64,000 nt of DNA, from the NCBI RefSeq assembly GCF_000224145.3, contig NC_020166.2, forward strand, positions 2,783,561-2,847,560, in the 5' to 3' direction. Origin of the DNA: Ciona intestinalis. Lineage: Eukaryota; Chordata; Ascidiacea; Phlebobranchia; Cionidae. Positions 12,310 through 24,614 of the stretch are shown here, piece after piece; within the stretch, counting starts at the first letter, position 1, and every line of letters starts with the position of its first letter. Below the pieces are notes generated by a model, which saw only the letters and a program-made list of their open reading frames with translations, did no database searches and was not told the DNA's origin. A program made the translations under genes and the position numbers.

Positions 12310-12415
12310 AGCCTACTTCATTAAGGACACTTACGCCCACAATGATGGCAGCATCGAGCCTCGAGTCGTTACCTATGGTTATTGGTAGACGTGCTTACCA
12401 CTGAGCAACGGCGCC
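12310..12415 (-). mobile_element. SINE head fragment
   Basis: Minus-strand tRNA-like head: box B region near 12355 and GAGCAACGGCGCCG at the 5' end of the element. Confidence 0.65.
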
Positions 12416-12713
12416 GAACTAAATCTATAAATTAAGATGTTACAAAAAAAAATAGTAAATTAGTACACAAATTAATGGCATCATCGAAATTTGAGTAAAT
12501 ACATGCGATGTTACGTATGAAGCCTTTTAACACCCTTTTCCCGCCGGGGACAAATTCTTCATCCCATCTGCTTTAATTATTTGCGCATGTTCAATTTTCG
12601 TTTGTTATTGTTTTGATAGAACAGTTGGAATCAATCGAAAAACAGTCAAGTTTTACATTTATTGGGAATTTAAACCGCGTATCTGGTATTAAAATACTGC
12701 AGCATCGCCTGCA

Positions 12714-15700
12714 ATGTCATTTGGACGAGCGAACCAGGTAATTTTTTATTTTATTGTTCATTTATAGTGTGCTGTGTGCAAGTCAGTAAGTCACTTTTTC
12801 TTTTACTTTATAACAGCCATTTCTTTTATATGTGTATAATTCACCTTGTTGTGTTTTATTGTCTAATTTGGCAACAGGGTGGTATGCGCAAAATCGTGCT
12901 GCGTCATTTTTAAAGGTAATTTTTAGCACAAACTGGCGACTTTTTTCAAAACATTGTACAGCGGGTAAAAGTGAAGCCTAAAGAAACACAATGAGACCAA
13001 ATTATTACTAATATTATTTACCATTATTTTTTGTGTCTCTACTTATCTCGTGATACAACAGTCCATAAACTTATATTTCAGCAATGGTCAACTTTTTCCA
13101 AAGCCTGGTACTTGTTGAATGCTGACCGGCAACCTCCAGGCAAACTGGCAGATGTTGCGGCCAAGTATTTAATGGGGATGCATAAACCTATCTATCATCC
13201 AACATCAAGGGTAGGCGACCATGTCGTTATTATTAATGCAAAGGAAATTGCTTATTCTGGAAATAAATGGGAGGAGAAGACTTTTCATTCACACACAGGG
13301 TGAGATTTTGTGGGAATTTGGTTTTATTGAAGCACTTGTATTTTAATAATAGTTTATTTGTGACGCTATATTTTCCATAAAAAAAATGGTGAAATTGCAT
13401 CAAAAAAATATATTATTGACCAAGTTTTTGTTCAAATGACACACATATATATATATATATATATATTGGAAACTAATGGTACAATATTAATTTTTAAAAA
13501 AACATTTATGGTTTAAAATGTGCAAGGTTTAAATTTGGCTCATTAATCCCTGTTTGACATTCTCTGTTTAGTAATTTAAGATTCTTTGAGATAGTGTAGT
13601 ACTGTAATTTTTATTCAAACAATTTCAGTTTTTTCTTATAATCTACGAACAAATGGGCAATATATAATTGTTGTTTGGTTGCTGTATTCTGTTTTTCATT
13701 TTAAATATTTTTTAATCCTAGCTACCATATTCCAAGAAACAATAAAAGTTATTATTATAATTCAAACATGAAAAAAAACTTTGAATCACTTGTTTTATTT
13801 TCAATATATATAATTTCTTCGTAATTGGCGTAAAACATCTGTGTAATTGATAAAAAAATTTATCAGTTCGGATTTTTTATTTTCGAATTATGTTTTAGTC
13901 GTAAGAAAGGAAGATTGATGATGCGAGCGTTTGAAGTTCACGAACTCGATCCTACATGGGTTAGTTTAGACTTCATTACAGTTTTTCATTCAGTCATTTC
14001 AAATTTTTCACTCTATGTCTCTTTTACGGTGTAAATCAACTTTTACTAAAATACGGCGAAGTCATTATCACAAAGTGAAACACTAATGGTGTAGAAAAAT
14101 TCTTTGGTTAAAATCGTCAAGACTATACATTTTCAGATTCAATGTTTTTTTTTGTAAAATGTTTATAGAAATTTTTATTATGGTTAAATTTTTAAAGTTT
14201 TTAAATATGGAACGCCTTTTAATGACACCAATGAAAGTTAAAACCTGTCCATACCTTTCCTGTTTTCTTCACAAAAGCACATGTTGAGTGACCTTACTAG
14301 AACTGGCTATATCAAGTGGTTCCTAACATATTTCTTTGCTGTACCCCTTTCAAATCACCTGCTAGTTCTTGCACCCTCTTCTAGAACTGCTTATATAGAT
14401 TAGACCCTAATGATTTAGCATCCCCGCACCCCCAGGAATAGTTCTCGCAATCATGGTAAAGAAACCCCATAGTGACCTTACTAGAACCCTTTGCAATCTC
14501 CCATCCCCCTTATTAACCCCATGATATAAAATGTTATGAAGTTTCTATGTAAAAAACTAATATCGAAAATCGTATACTATTACATGATTTCAGATTGTGA
14601 AACGTTATGTTTACCGTCGCTTGCCTAAAGGTTCATATGGAGGAATGTATAAACGGAATTTGTTTCAAAAACTTCATGTTTTTGCTGATGAAGTAAGTTA
14701 TTTAATTTATTTTTTTCCAATATGGTATGAACGAATGTAACTTCCTCGCGTGGCTGGAAAACAACAGTCGTTATAACACAGGTTTAACACCTCGTGCCAG
14801 CTTCAAGTTACCATGTATGTTACTTTGTGGGTGATTATTTTTTTATGTATGGCGGATAATTTGCACAACCTGTTAGTGACCACTGGGTTGTAGCAAGTGT
14901 TTTGCCCAAGGACACGTACGCCCACAATGGTAGCAGCGTCGTAGAAGTATCAGTATGCATGATAATGATGTAGCTAGTATCTACCAATATTTTTTCGTTA
15001 TCAGTGCCCATTGTTTCTAGCCGTTTAAAGACCTAAACTGTTTGAATTGTTGTCATTTATTGTCATTTTACACAGTACTATACGCAAACCAATTCTTGGC
15101 GTTTCAGAGTAGACTGAGTATTTGCGGTAGATTAATTAGTAAACACTTCCATCCAATAAGTTTAATATTATTTTCCAGACTCTACAGTTAATTTTACCCA
15201 CTAGGCCAATCCACTTCTACCTTCAAACTTGTTTATCATAAACTTAACTCTGCATTGTACTTTTGGCTATAAAAACTTCTTCAAAATGCATATTTTTTTG
15301 CAGAATATACCCGAAGAAATAAAAGAAAACATTTCTTTTGTAATACCTCAACCGCGTAGGGTATTTAAAGGAATAAATGATTATACTCAAGAAGAAATTG
15401 ACAATTTCCCTAAATTATGGATCCCGTAAGTTGCTTCCCATTTACTTTTCGTATTGTTTTTGACAAATTTATGCAATATATTCATTTTTATAATATTTAA
15501 CTATTATTTTTGAATTTTTATAAATTATTAAATAGTTTGACTTTTTTCCTAATATCTCTATGACTCTATCTGTATGACAAATTTTATTATAAAGATCAGG
15601 AAATATGTTGTAGCAGCTATTTAAAGCCACATTCGGGATGTTTTATACTTAAACTTGTCTGAAAAATTCATGAGCAAGCAAATCTGAATTGAATATAGAT

Positions 15701-15903
15701 ATAGTTAGCTGCCTACTTTTCATGTGGTTTTTAAGGCCTCCTAAAAAAATAAATAAATGAACTAAAAAATAAATAAATAAATTTAGTTTGCACTGAGTAG
15801 ATAATTATATATTTAAAACTAATGTGTGGTATTGGTGCATTAGTTTCAAACTTTTTAGTAATCCTTGTTTTTTTGCAGTTCTCCAGATTTTTTAAAAAGA
15901 TGA
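12714..15903 (+). CDS. MRPL13: Mitochondrial large-subunit ribosomal protein uL13m
   Basis: Exons 12714-12737, 13082-13299, 13899-13959, 14594-14692, 15304-15425 and 15879-15903 join in phase to 182 residues; human MRPL13 has 178. Conserved stretches include [56 protein letters not shown] and [14 protein letters not shown], all typical of the mitochondrial rather than the cytosolic L13. It should be part of the mitoribosome large subunit in the matrix. Joining exon 2 directly to 13899 gives [21 protein letters not shown], in line with the family, so no exon is needed in the long intron between. AATAAA at 15964 is the likely polyadenylation signal. Intron 4 carries a minus-strand SINE. Confidence 0.93.
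13444..13467. repeat. AT dinucleotide microsatellite
   Basis: About eleven AT units in MRPL13 intron 2. Confidence 0.85.
14315..14475 (+). mobile_element. hAT-like relic in MRPL13 intron
   Basis: AAGTGGTTCCTAACATATTT and repeated ACCCC blocks; weak. Confidence 0.3.
14728..14945 (-). mobile_element. SINE in MRPL13 intron
   Basis: Tail GAACGAATGTAACTTCCTCG to AATGGTAGCAGCGTC; tRNA-like head missing. Confidence 0.75.
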
Positions 15904-15963
15904 AGCTTGGTGATCCTTTTACAACATTTTATTTTTCTCACATTGAGCATTTGCTGTTTTCTT

Positions 15964-15969
15964 AAATAA
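15964..15969 (+). terminator. Polyadenylation signal AATAAA
   Basis: Sixty bases past the MRPL13 stop, well placed to end that message. Confidence 0.6.
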
Positions 15970-16832
15970 AATCATTTGTTTATGAATGGAGCTTTTTGTA
16001 TCATGACTATTGCTTGTAGCATGAATAAATATAAGGAACTGTGGGGGCGGCTAATGTTGAAGTTGAGGGTTCGCGCTCCGCAGCCTCGCGACGACGCTGT
16101 TCCATCCTGCCCCGACGCACACGCTATCCGACTCCGCAACGCTGATTGCATATCGATGTAAGACATTGTACGGCACAGCTCAGTTTATTGTACGGTGAAA
16201 GAGCGACATCGTGCTTAGAGGCAAAGTGAGAACAGCAGGGTATTGCAAGCCCCGTACTGCCTGGCAGTACAGGAAAGTGAAAGGTTTATATAACGAAAAA
16301 CACGTGTAGCAAAACAATAAAACGCGTCATTGGCATGTGGCAATTGCCTCGCCTGGCATACACACAACTGGGTAATTGTTTTATTATCACGATTAGAATG
16401 ACGGGAAAGTAGATGTTACGTAAGCAGCGAAACTGCATTCCATTCCTTTCCTGCTTTTGTTTCCGCTATACAACGTTGCTTTATAATCAATCTTTATGCA
16501 TTAGTGTTAAATTTAGCTATCTTTATATGATTGAATCTGTGCTAGAGCACAATCAACCGCTACAGAACGAACGAAGCGGATTGTTAGGGGTGTAATAAAA
16601 CAAACACGAGGTACACGATTTCTATGTTTGGATTTTCCCGCGAAATGTATACAGTCAAAATTGTGAAAGTTATTTGGGACGAAATAGTAAAATAAAAATG
16701 TTTTTTAGGCGTTGTTGAAACCACCAAATTAACAAACAAGTGGTATGACTGATGTTTATTAGTATCTCATTACTAAATGTATTATCAGGATTCAATTTGT
16801 GTTTAAATTTAGGCTAAAAATTGAATTAAATC
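15970..16832. other. Intergenic between MRPL13 and RPA2
   Basis: Unusually GC-rich around 16030-16150 compared with its surroundings. No conserved frame or RNA gene recognised. An acceptor-like AAATTTAG ends at 16812, 21 bases before the RPA2 ATG, and could be a trans-splice site. Confidence 0.4.
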
Positions 16833-18381
16833 ATGTTTCAAAACGCTGGAGGAAATGGTAAGTTTATGTTTGATTATAAATCGTATACGAATACGATAGA
16901 CTACTCGGTCCATCATCGTCCATGAATATATTTTATCACTGTTAACATAGGATACAATCTAATATTTGTTACTGTACTGAATGCAAATGGCTAGAGACAT
17001 AAAGTAGCATGTGTTGGAAAAATGAAATCTGGCATCGGTAATCCTTTAGCTGATGGGCACCTGAAATTTTGGTTTCAAAATGTTCCTTAGGTCTCACTGA
17101 TACCCACTGTATAATTTTTTTTTGACAAAATTCGGGCGTTCATGTCGAAAATTAACTTTAAAAATGCGCGAAATCGTGCTGCGTCACCGTATTTTCCACA
17201 CCAGCCGTTATGAATTAAACCAAGGTTGGATTATTACGTCATAAAATGCGTGTTGTTACGTTTGATTCCTACGTTAAAACAGTGGGAAAAAAACAAGGTT
17301 ATAACGTGAAGAATCTGACCGTTACTACTTACCACTATAACCACTTACCCCTAACTAATAACTCCCAAAATTTGAACTAAATTTGGTTAATTGTTTAATT
17401 AATCCGCATGTGTGAGACAGATTATGACGTGCTTAACCAAAAGTTTGTAAAAAAATCGCTTGTGCATCTGCCATACTCTGCAGATTGGCTTTCCACTAGC
17501 CTGTACCATACACAAAGATTTTTCACTGGTGCCTTATATTTTTATAATATGGGGTGTTTTAACAATTCGAAATATTCCTTCAGATTTTGGTGGAGGATTT
17601 GGAGGTGGCTTTGGTGGGGGTGGAGGATTCTCATCTCCTGCTGCCGGTGGTGATAAACAAAAAGTAAAAGAAACGTTAAAAACAACAACAACATAATGCT
17701 TCTATGTTTTAACTGAATTTCGTATTGTTTTTGTCATAGTTTTTTTTTACACCTAAAATAATCTTTTTTATTGCTGACTTGGGCTATACTTTTATTTTAA
17801 GATTAACATTTTACACTGCTGCTAAAAAATATTTAGCTTAGGGAAATATGTATTTATGTCTTCCTGCTTATAAGTTTGGTTGGTTTTTTTTAACAGGTTT
17901 CTGAAGTCTAAAAATTTATTTTATTTGCCGCATACCCAGGATCGACACATATGGTAGTAAATAAAAAATGCTTTACAAAGGTATAATGCGTTGGGGTAGA
18001 ATCTCACATTTTCGACTTGGCAAAAAATCGGATTTTTTCGAGTTTTGTTACAAACACATGATACCGAGTCCAAGGCTCACTTTTTCTTTAATAAACATTT
18101 CCATTATTGTACAATAAATTAATCTTACTTTTTTCAAATAGAAATTTCGATTCCACAACATTGTCCCCATATTTGCTTCTCACTTGAAAGAAATCGTGTC
18201 CGACGACTCTGGATTCAAACTGGGCAACACTGAAGTAAGCCAGGTCACATTGGTGGGAACTGTAATTCAAGTTGAGCACAGCCAGACATGCAACACTTAC
18301 AAAGTGGACGATACAACTGGGTTTGTCACAGTTAAGCACTGGTAAGTGTTTATAATGGGATTCCTTTTGCATATAGTTATG

Positions 18382-18414
<33 letters not shown>

Positions 18415-20939
18415 GGATTCTATTGTCTCTATTAATTTCAGGCATTTATTTAATCCTATATGCTAGACGTAATGTTTAAAGCACCAGATTTTTACATATT
18501 CTTAGTCTCAGATATCTTATATATATAAATATTAAATTAGACTGTTCATTTTTGGCTCAGTTAATTTCCTGCATTTAGTTAAACTAGATGCTAGACCTAA
18601 TGTTTCAGGCAGCACAACAGAAATAAATATATTAGGACAATTTTGTTATGATATTAACTTACCTACACTACACTTATACACACTTATCCACACAAAGTTA
18701 AAATTCCTAACTTGTCTTGAAAAAAATGTTATTCGAGGTTTAGCACAGTGCTTGTCTACTGGTTTGTGCAATTTATTTTTGCATTAAATAAATTTGCATT
18801 TTTAAAAATCATTTTTTTCGGAATATTTTTTATTCGAGGTTTAGATCAGTGCTTGCCTGCCTTGTGCGCCAATAATTTTAGTAGCCTATCTTACCTGCAT
18901 TTTAAGTTTTAATTATGTTGTTTTTTATTAGGAATTCTTTCACTGAGGATGAAGATGCGCCAGTTAATGAAGATGTTTTTGAAGAGGGCACGCCAGTGAG
19001 GGTCTTTGGTCAAATGAGAGTTTTTCAGGTCTTTTAAAACTATCTGTTTAATCTTATCAGTATCACTAACGTAACATCTTCTTTTTTGATACTCGGCTGA
19101 AACATATTCTCGTAGGTTTTTCCCCATGATGATGTCATAAGTGCTCAGCGAGCCTGAGCTTTTCCAACTTCAGCACATCCCTAGACATTTAAATTGGTAA
19201 TTGCCAAAATCTGACTACATTTAAATTTCCCTGGCATTTGCTGTAGGAACTAGCACCTATATAGAATAGAAATATCCAATATTGCAGCTCTTCCATCTTT
19301 AGTCTTTTGTAAGGTTAAGGATTCTTTATTAAAATATTTATATTTTTAAATTTAAATTTGTATTTTTTAGAAAAACATCACTCTGAATGGTTTGCATGTC
19401 AGAAAAGTTGAAGATTTAAATGAAATTACAGTTCATATGTTGGAGGTTATGCACTTCAAACTCGCTACAGATGCTAAGAAAAAGGTAAATTAAAAGGTTG
19501 TTATTTATTACTTAATTTTCCATTTTTTGTATTGAATGAAAGGCAATTGAAAACCAAATCAAATTGGCAAATTGGGCCATTTCCAAACGCCCAGCATTAA
19601 TTTTTTTCCGATTTACATCTGAAAATATTACTAAAACATACCACCATGTTTTTATGTTTACAGGGCTTTGACATGGGACCTACGTCAAGTGGATTTCAGG
19701 GCAATGTTTCAAATAATGATCAGTCAATGGACCTGGGAATGGATTCTGTGCAAACTCAGGTCAGTAGGAAATTGTAGATACTTATTATTTTTTATTACAA
19801 AAGATGAGCAATATTTGATTTACACTTAGATTTAAATGTGTCTCGTTTATTTGTATTGAATGAATGTAACTTACTTTATCCTCGCGTGTCCAGAAAACGA
19901 CAGTCGTTATCACACGGGTTTAACACCTCGTGCCAGCTTACGAGTTACCATGTATGTTACTTTGTGGGTGATTATTTTTGGGGGATTTTTTTCTTTTTTC
20001 TATGTATGGATNNNNNNNNNNNNNNNNNNNNNNNNNNNNNNNNNNNNNNNNNNNNNNNNNNGTTAGTGTTTATTTTTTCGTAATTTTGAGATCGAATAAA
20101 CTTTTTAATTTACAAAAAACTTTTCTCTTAAAAGCTGTACTTGCATTAAAACTTTGTAAAATAAGAATTTTCTAAATTTGCATTTCATTAGTAAAACTTC
20201 TATCTCGTATACTTATGTTATTTGTCAATAGTATTGTATAACTTCTGTTTCTATAACTTTGGCCATACATTCTGTTGTTTAGGTTTGGAAGCTCATTCAA
20301 TCAGCTACAGATGACGATGGCATAAGTATCACTAATATTCGGTCTAGTTTGAAAGGTTTAAATATCAACCAAATCAAGTTAGTATTTTTATTATTCGTTA
20401 TACCTTGACCTTGAATAAGGGTTAGATTTAAAGTATTTAACACTAAATTTTGTTATGTTGATGTTTCTGTTTGACAGTTTTTTAATTGCAATTTACAGGA
20501 AGAGATAACATATGTTTGGCAAAAGTCAAAGCTGTATTATTAAAATTATTAATGGTATTAATTTAAAAAAATGAACGAATGTAACTTATTTACACTTCGC
20601 ATTGAGGGCAACGGCAATCACTATAAAGTTGTTGTTATGTTTCATACTCCTCATTCCCGCTTACAAGTTACCACATATGTAACTTTGTGGGTGATTGTTT
20701 TTATGTATATATACCTGACAATTAGAACACAATGGTAACAGCAACCAGCTTGAACCTGTAACCTCTAGGTTAGAGGCAGGGCCCAACCATTGTGCCATGG
20801 AAACACACCTCCCTATTAGCACTATTTATACTTTTATGTTTCTCTTACCTACCTCAGAAAAGCTGTGGATTTCCTGTGCAATGAAGGCCATATTTACTCA
20901 ACGATTGATGACGACCATTTCAAAACTACAAGCTTCTGA
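16833..20939 (+). CDS. RPA2: Replication protein A 32-kDa subunit, eight exons
   Basis: Exons 16833-16857, 17584-17663, 18142-18341, 18932-19028, 19371-19484, 19664-19759, 20283-20377 and 20858-20939 splice in phase to 262 residues (human 270). The Gly/Phe-rich N-terminus replaces the phosphorylated human one. The OB fold follows ([60 protein letters not shown]). The C-terminal winged helix ends [20 protein letters not shown], close to the human end. RPA2 binds single-stranded DNA within the RPA trimer during replication and repair in the nucleus. An N gap of 50 bases lies in intron 6, away from any exon. Exons 7 and 8 appear again at 24615-24709 and 25173-25254; I read those as the other haplotype. 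Confidence 0.95.
18380..18407. repeat. TA dinucleotide microsatellite
   Basis: In RPA2 intron 3, about 40 bases past the donor. Confidence 0.85.
19858..20011 (-). mobile_element. SINE cut by N gap, RPA2 intron 6
   Basis: Tail and 3' half; runs into the gap at 20012. Assemblers often break at this repeat. Confidence 0.75.
20012..20061. other. Assembly gap, 50 N
   Basis: In RPA2 intron 6, inside a SINE; no exon appears lost. Confidence 1.
20571..20805 (-). mobile_element. SINE in RPA2 intron 7, copy A
   Basis: Internally deleted SINE including head (ACCTCTAGGTTAGAGGCAGG). The same insertion is present in copy B, so it predates the haplotype split. Confidence 0.75.
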
Positions 20940-21426
20940 AAACAGCTTTCACCATTTTTATATGAACGTCTCTCAAGGCCAAATTATGTTCAACATTATT
21001 GTATTTACTATTTTGTGCCCTGGTTCACAGTTTCTTCTATTTTGTCTTTAGTTCGAAGCCAAATCTTGTTTTAAACATTAAAAAGTCTCTGCTTCATTTG
21101 TGTTTCAGCTGTACCACAACTGTGTCCTCTTATTTTAAAATACCTAATCTCCACCACTTTCCTATTCATGCTAACTGCATCCATGTAAAATTCTACTTTT
21201 GTTTTAAATTAAAACCGCTCGAACTGGTGGTCTATTTTTTTAAAAATAAATCCCCACCATCCTTCAGACTCCTAAAATTAGTTTATCTACTTTTTCACTA
21301 AATCTTCAGTTCCCAGATCACTGCCTATTCACCAAAACTGTTAATTAAAAATACTATCATGCAGTCAAAACAAAAATAAACGTCTGTGCACTGGATAGCA
21401 TTTTAATTTTTGTATTTTTCTCCATT

Positions 21427-22655
21427 TTAATCTTCTTCTTCCTCCTCGTCTTCATCATTGTTGATCTGGAAGTAACGGAGCTCGTAATTCTCCTTGCTTG
21501 AAGCAACAACTCGAAGCCAATCTCTCAGGTTGTTCTTTTTCAAGTACTTCTTGGTCAAATACTTCAGGTACCTAAAACAGTCACAATCTAGTTTGAAATA
21601 GCAGTTACTATCTTTAAATACCTTTTAATTTTTGCCGTTATTAAATATTTAATAGTTTAGCAGGTTTTTAATCTTGGCCAATTGTGTTTTTTAGTTAACT
21701 TTTTATCACACCAATTTAGAAGTATAAGATTTTTCAAACATAGCTAATTTTGTTTTTTATTTAACTTTTATGAAGGATGCATTTATCTTTAATAAAGAGC
21801 AAAATTATTAAGACGAATTACAAAACCAGTTTAGGACTTTCTATTTTTATTTTAATCGCAGCTAATTTTCTTTAAAGTTTTTATACCTCTTGGAGAATGG
21901 AATCTCACAAGTGATCACCACTTTGTTTTTAAGAGTTTCAATGACGACTTGCTGTCCAAGATTGTTGGTTTTGCCATTAACCTTGACTCTGTCCTTGAGG
22001 AATTGCTCCTATTGTTCCAAACATGAAAAACAAGCACAACGTTTGCCGTTGCGAGGGTACTAGGGAAGAGAACCCTAGCCCGAACTGATAAGTTGCAAAT
22101 CTTATGCAAATTCAAACTGTTTTACACTTTTTTATGCAGTTTTTAAATGCAAACACTATATAAGCATTTAGATTTGCGTAGGTAATTAAAACTGGTGTTC
22201 TACAGAAGTTTGCTATTTGATGTCAAAGTAGGGTGTCTGATGCACAAAAATAAAAGTTGTTTATTTTAGGTGTATTAAGGGTATTGAAAACATGTACGAG
22301 TCGTTTATGGTGAAAGTTGTTACATTTTTTCAAATTTGGATTACTTACAAAGTTGGCAGCATCCATAATTCCATCTTCGACAGGGTGGGTGCAGTCTAAA
22401 GTGAACTTCTTGGCAGGTGCCTTCTTTTTCTTGCCCTTGCCTTTCACTACGGGTGCTTTCTTTACGGCCTACGTAACGATAACAGTGTATTTCAAGAAAA
22501 AAATGCGCCATATCGACGTGGAAAAAATACAACCGAATGAGGTAATTACACATTATAAACAATATTACTACACGGGAATTGGTAAACTCCAGTCATTTAT
22601 TATGTATTTTGTACAAAAATATGGGTAAAAGTTGTTAAATACTTACAGCAGTCAT
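21427..22655 (-). CDS. RPL22: 60S ribosomal protein eL22, copy A
   Basis: Read on the minus strand, exons 22647-22655, 22349-22468, 21887-22008 and 21427-21571 join in phase to 131 residues (human 128). The first exon encodes only MTA, a layout common in ribosomal protein genes. The family sequence is unmistakable: [20 protein letters not shown], then [31 protein letters not shown] and an acidic tail [10 protein letters not shown]. It is a cytosolic large-subunit protein that binds 28S rRNA. It faces the 3' end of RPA2 and shares the spacer at 22.7-23.4 kb with the divergent CUB gene. Copy B at 25889-27115 has the same exon structure and only scattered base changes. Confidence 0.95.
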
Positions 22656-23457
22656 TTTTGCTGTTCACTTCGTCAACTTTTGATCGAAAAGAACGTGGAC
22701 GCTTGAGATTACGCAATCTACTTGCCGTTCGCATAGATATCGGTGTCTGAGATAATACTAGGGGAACTAAGTAGTTACGCTTAAATAAATCACATCTTTA
22801 TTAGGTTTCTGTACCAAAGTTTGTGAAATCTGTAGTTTTTGTATGTTTAAGCATATCACTCTTTGGTATGGGACTAGGTGCATCTGGTAAATAATAGTTT
22901 GGGAACTATAAGAAAAATGTAAAATATCCCCGAATGCCACATCTAGACGCGAATCTTATGCTGGTTTCGTGGGTCTCTAAGAGGGTCGAGCTACAACGAA
23001 TGTGCATGTTGTATTACAAATTGATTGATTAAGAAGATGCGTAAACACTCACGTTGTGCTCCGGTGTCGTAATATTTATGGTCCAAATGGCACGACTGCC
23101 ACATATCAGAGAGGCCACTCGCGAGTTAACGAGCGCTACTGCGCTACAACAGTGTTTACTATAGAGTAAGTTTAAAACACGCATTGTCGCAGTGTTAAAC
23201 AATTAATGGGCATTTACACAAACCTTTTGAAGTTTATTGGCGATAAAAAAATCTACACAACTACAAAGTGGGGGAAGACGCAACGTGTACCAGAGATGCC
23301 ACCTAAAAACTTATATTATATATACGACAATACAAAAACATAACAACTGTTCGTTTTCCCACGAACAACTAAACAAATATATCGCCAAGTATAATAATAT
23401 TTGTCAATTCTTGTTGTCACATTTGTGTGTCTATATCTAAATCTCTCTGCTAGCAGT

Positions 23458-23547
23458 ATGGGTAGGCCTATTTATCACATGCTACTATTCCTGTTTCTTT
23501 CTGGGTGTTCGTGTTATACTAAGCCAAATGCTAGGAACCACAATGCT
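23458..23547 (+). pseudogene. CUB-protein exon 1, copy A, without its second exon
   Basis: This 90-base exon encodes a start Met and hydrophobic signal peptide (LLFLFLSGCSC) and ends at a good GTAAGT donor, exactly as in the intact gene at 27965. The second exon is absent downstream: sequence matching 28331-28340 runs straight into sequence matching 28891 onward at 23720/23721. That junction is in continuous sequence, not at the N gap of 23578-23627. The copy is therefore broken in this haplotype, unless the contig is chimeric. Confidence 0.7.
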
Positions 23548-23577
23548 GTAAGTAAAACGCCTTTCGCATATAGATTG

Positions 23578-23627
23578 NNNNNNNNNNNNNNNNNNNNNNN
23601 NNNNNNNNNNNNNNNNNNNNNNNNNNN
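23578..23627. other. Assembly gap, 50 N
   Basis: In the CUB gene intron of copy A; copy B shows about 165 bases in its place. Confidence 1.
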
Positions 23628-23719
23628 AGACGATATATAATAGCATAAAAAGTTTTATCTCCCCCCACCCTTATATTTATTTATTAAACAATTAAATTGC
23701 TGTATCAATTTGCGCTATA

Positions 23720-23868
23720 TTATTCTGACCGTTTTTAAACAATTAACAACAGTCTGTGGTAGTCGTGAGATTGCGGTTTTATAATTCTTTGAAAGTTCTT
23801 TGTTTACTACCAAATTGGACGAGAAAATAGAATAAAAAGGTGTCCCATCTTCCCCCATCCTACTATAT
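23720..23868. mobile_element. MITE, left end lost at the CUB deletion junction
   Basis: Matches 28891-29038 but lacks the left TIR, which was removed together with the CUB exon. The 23628-23680 piece before it is the right end of the copy seen whole at 28109-28296. Confidence 0.8.
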
Positions 23869-24292
23869 ATAAGATGTTAATTAATCTTAAACATGTGATT
23901 TGTAATTTCTAACGTTTTTTTTTTGAGAAATAAAAATGTAATAAATAATTTTCAACACCGTGCAATTTAATGTGTGTATATTTATAAAAAGAAGCACTGA
24001 TACCTTTTAGGACAGCAGTTTAACGTATTTTCTGTCATATGAAAACTGTTGTATTTACTTGCGAGAGAAAACAGATGAAGAAGGCAAAGTGAGAAGGCAA
24101 GAAAAAGTTTTAAGTTTTGAGATTTTACGCAAACTTTCAGTTCAGTCAACGGTTTGAGGCGTAGTGAACTGTGGAGGTTAGTTACAAACAATTACGCTTG
24201 TGTTTAAATTGTAAATAAAACCTATGCGGATTCTATTTTCAGATTAGATTACTGTGCAATTTTAATAAGTTGGTGCTTTGGTAAATTTAGCA

Positions 24293-24419
24293 ATGGAAAA
24301 TCTCTGGCTAAAAATGATATGGATGCACTGTGCCGCATTGCGTTACATGCTTTGCATTTTACCACAAACTGGATATATTTTTCCGGACGAATTTTTCCAA
24401 TCCCCAGAAATCATGGCTG
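24293..24419 (+). CDS. PIGZ: PIGZ exon 1, copy A (partial gene at contig end)
   Basis: Identical in protein to 29467-29593 ([20 protein letters not shown] and the [10 protein letters not shown] motif), followed by GTAAGT and, 23 bases later, by an N gap. The rest of the gene is found only after the second copy. I read this as the end of one haplotype contig, not as a separate gene. Confidence 0.8.
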
Positions 24420-24442
24420 GTAAGTGTCGCGCGTAACTTAGG

Positions 24443-24567
24443 NNNNNNNNNNNNNNNNNNNNNNNNNNNNNNNNNNNNNNNNNNNNNNNNNNNNNNNNNN
24501 NNNNNNNNNNNNNNNNNNNNNNNNNNNNNNNNNNNNNNNNNNNNNNNNNNNNNNNNNNNNNNNNNNN
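24443..24567. other. Assembly gap, 125 N
   Basis: Boundary where the contig with PIGZ exon 1 copy A meets the contig starting in RPA2 intron 6 copy B. Confidence 1.
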
Positions 24568-24614
24568 TGTATAACTTCTGTTTCTATAACTTGGCCATAC
24601 ATTCTGTTGTTTAG

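Larger units (their letters stand above)
11425..12713. other. Intergenic with repeat relics
   Basis: Contains a hAT-like end (from 11691), a minus-strand SINE fragment (12310-12415) and AT-rich spacer. No conserved coding sequence seen. Confidence 0.5.

Noticed and set aside
13722..13747. Possible extra MRPL13 exon (YHIPRNNK)
   Set aside because: Its only donor (GTTATT) puts the next exon out of frame, whereas joining 13299 to 13899 directly gives the family sequence.
16020..16160. GC-rich patch as an RNA gene or CpG promoter
   Set aside because: No recognisable RNA structure or family sequence; only a base-composition shift.
22317..22628. Plus-strand ORFs across RPL22
   Set aside because: Antisense shadows of the RPL22 exon and intron.
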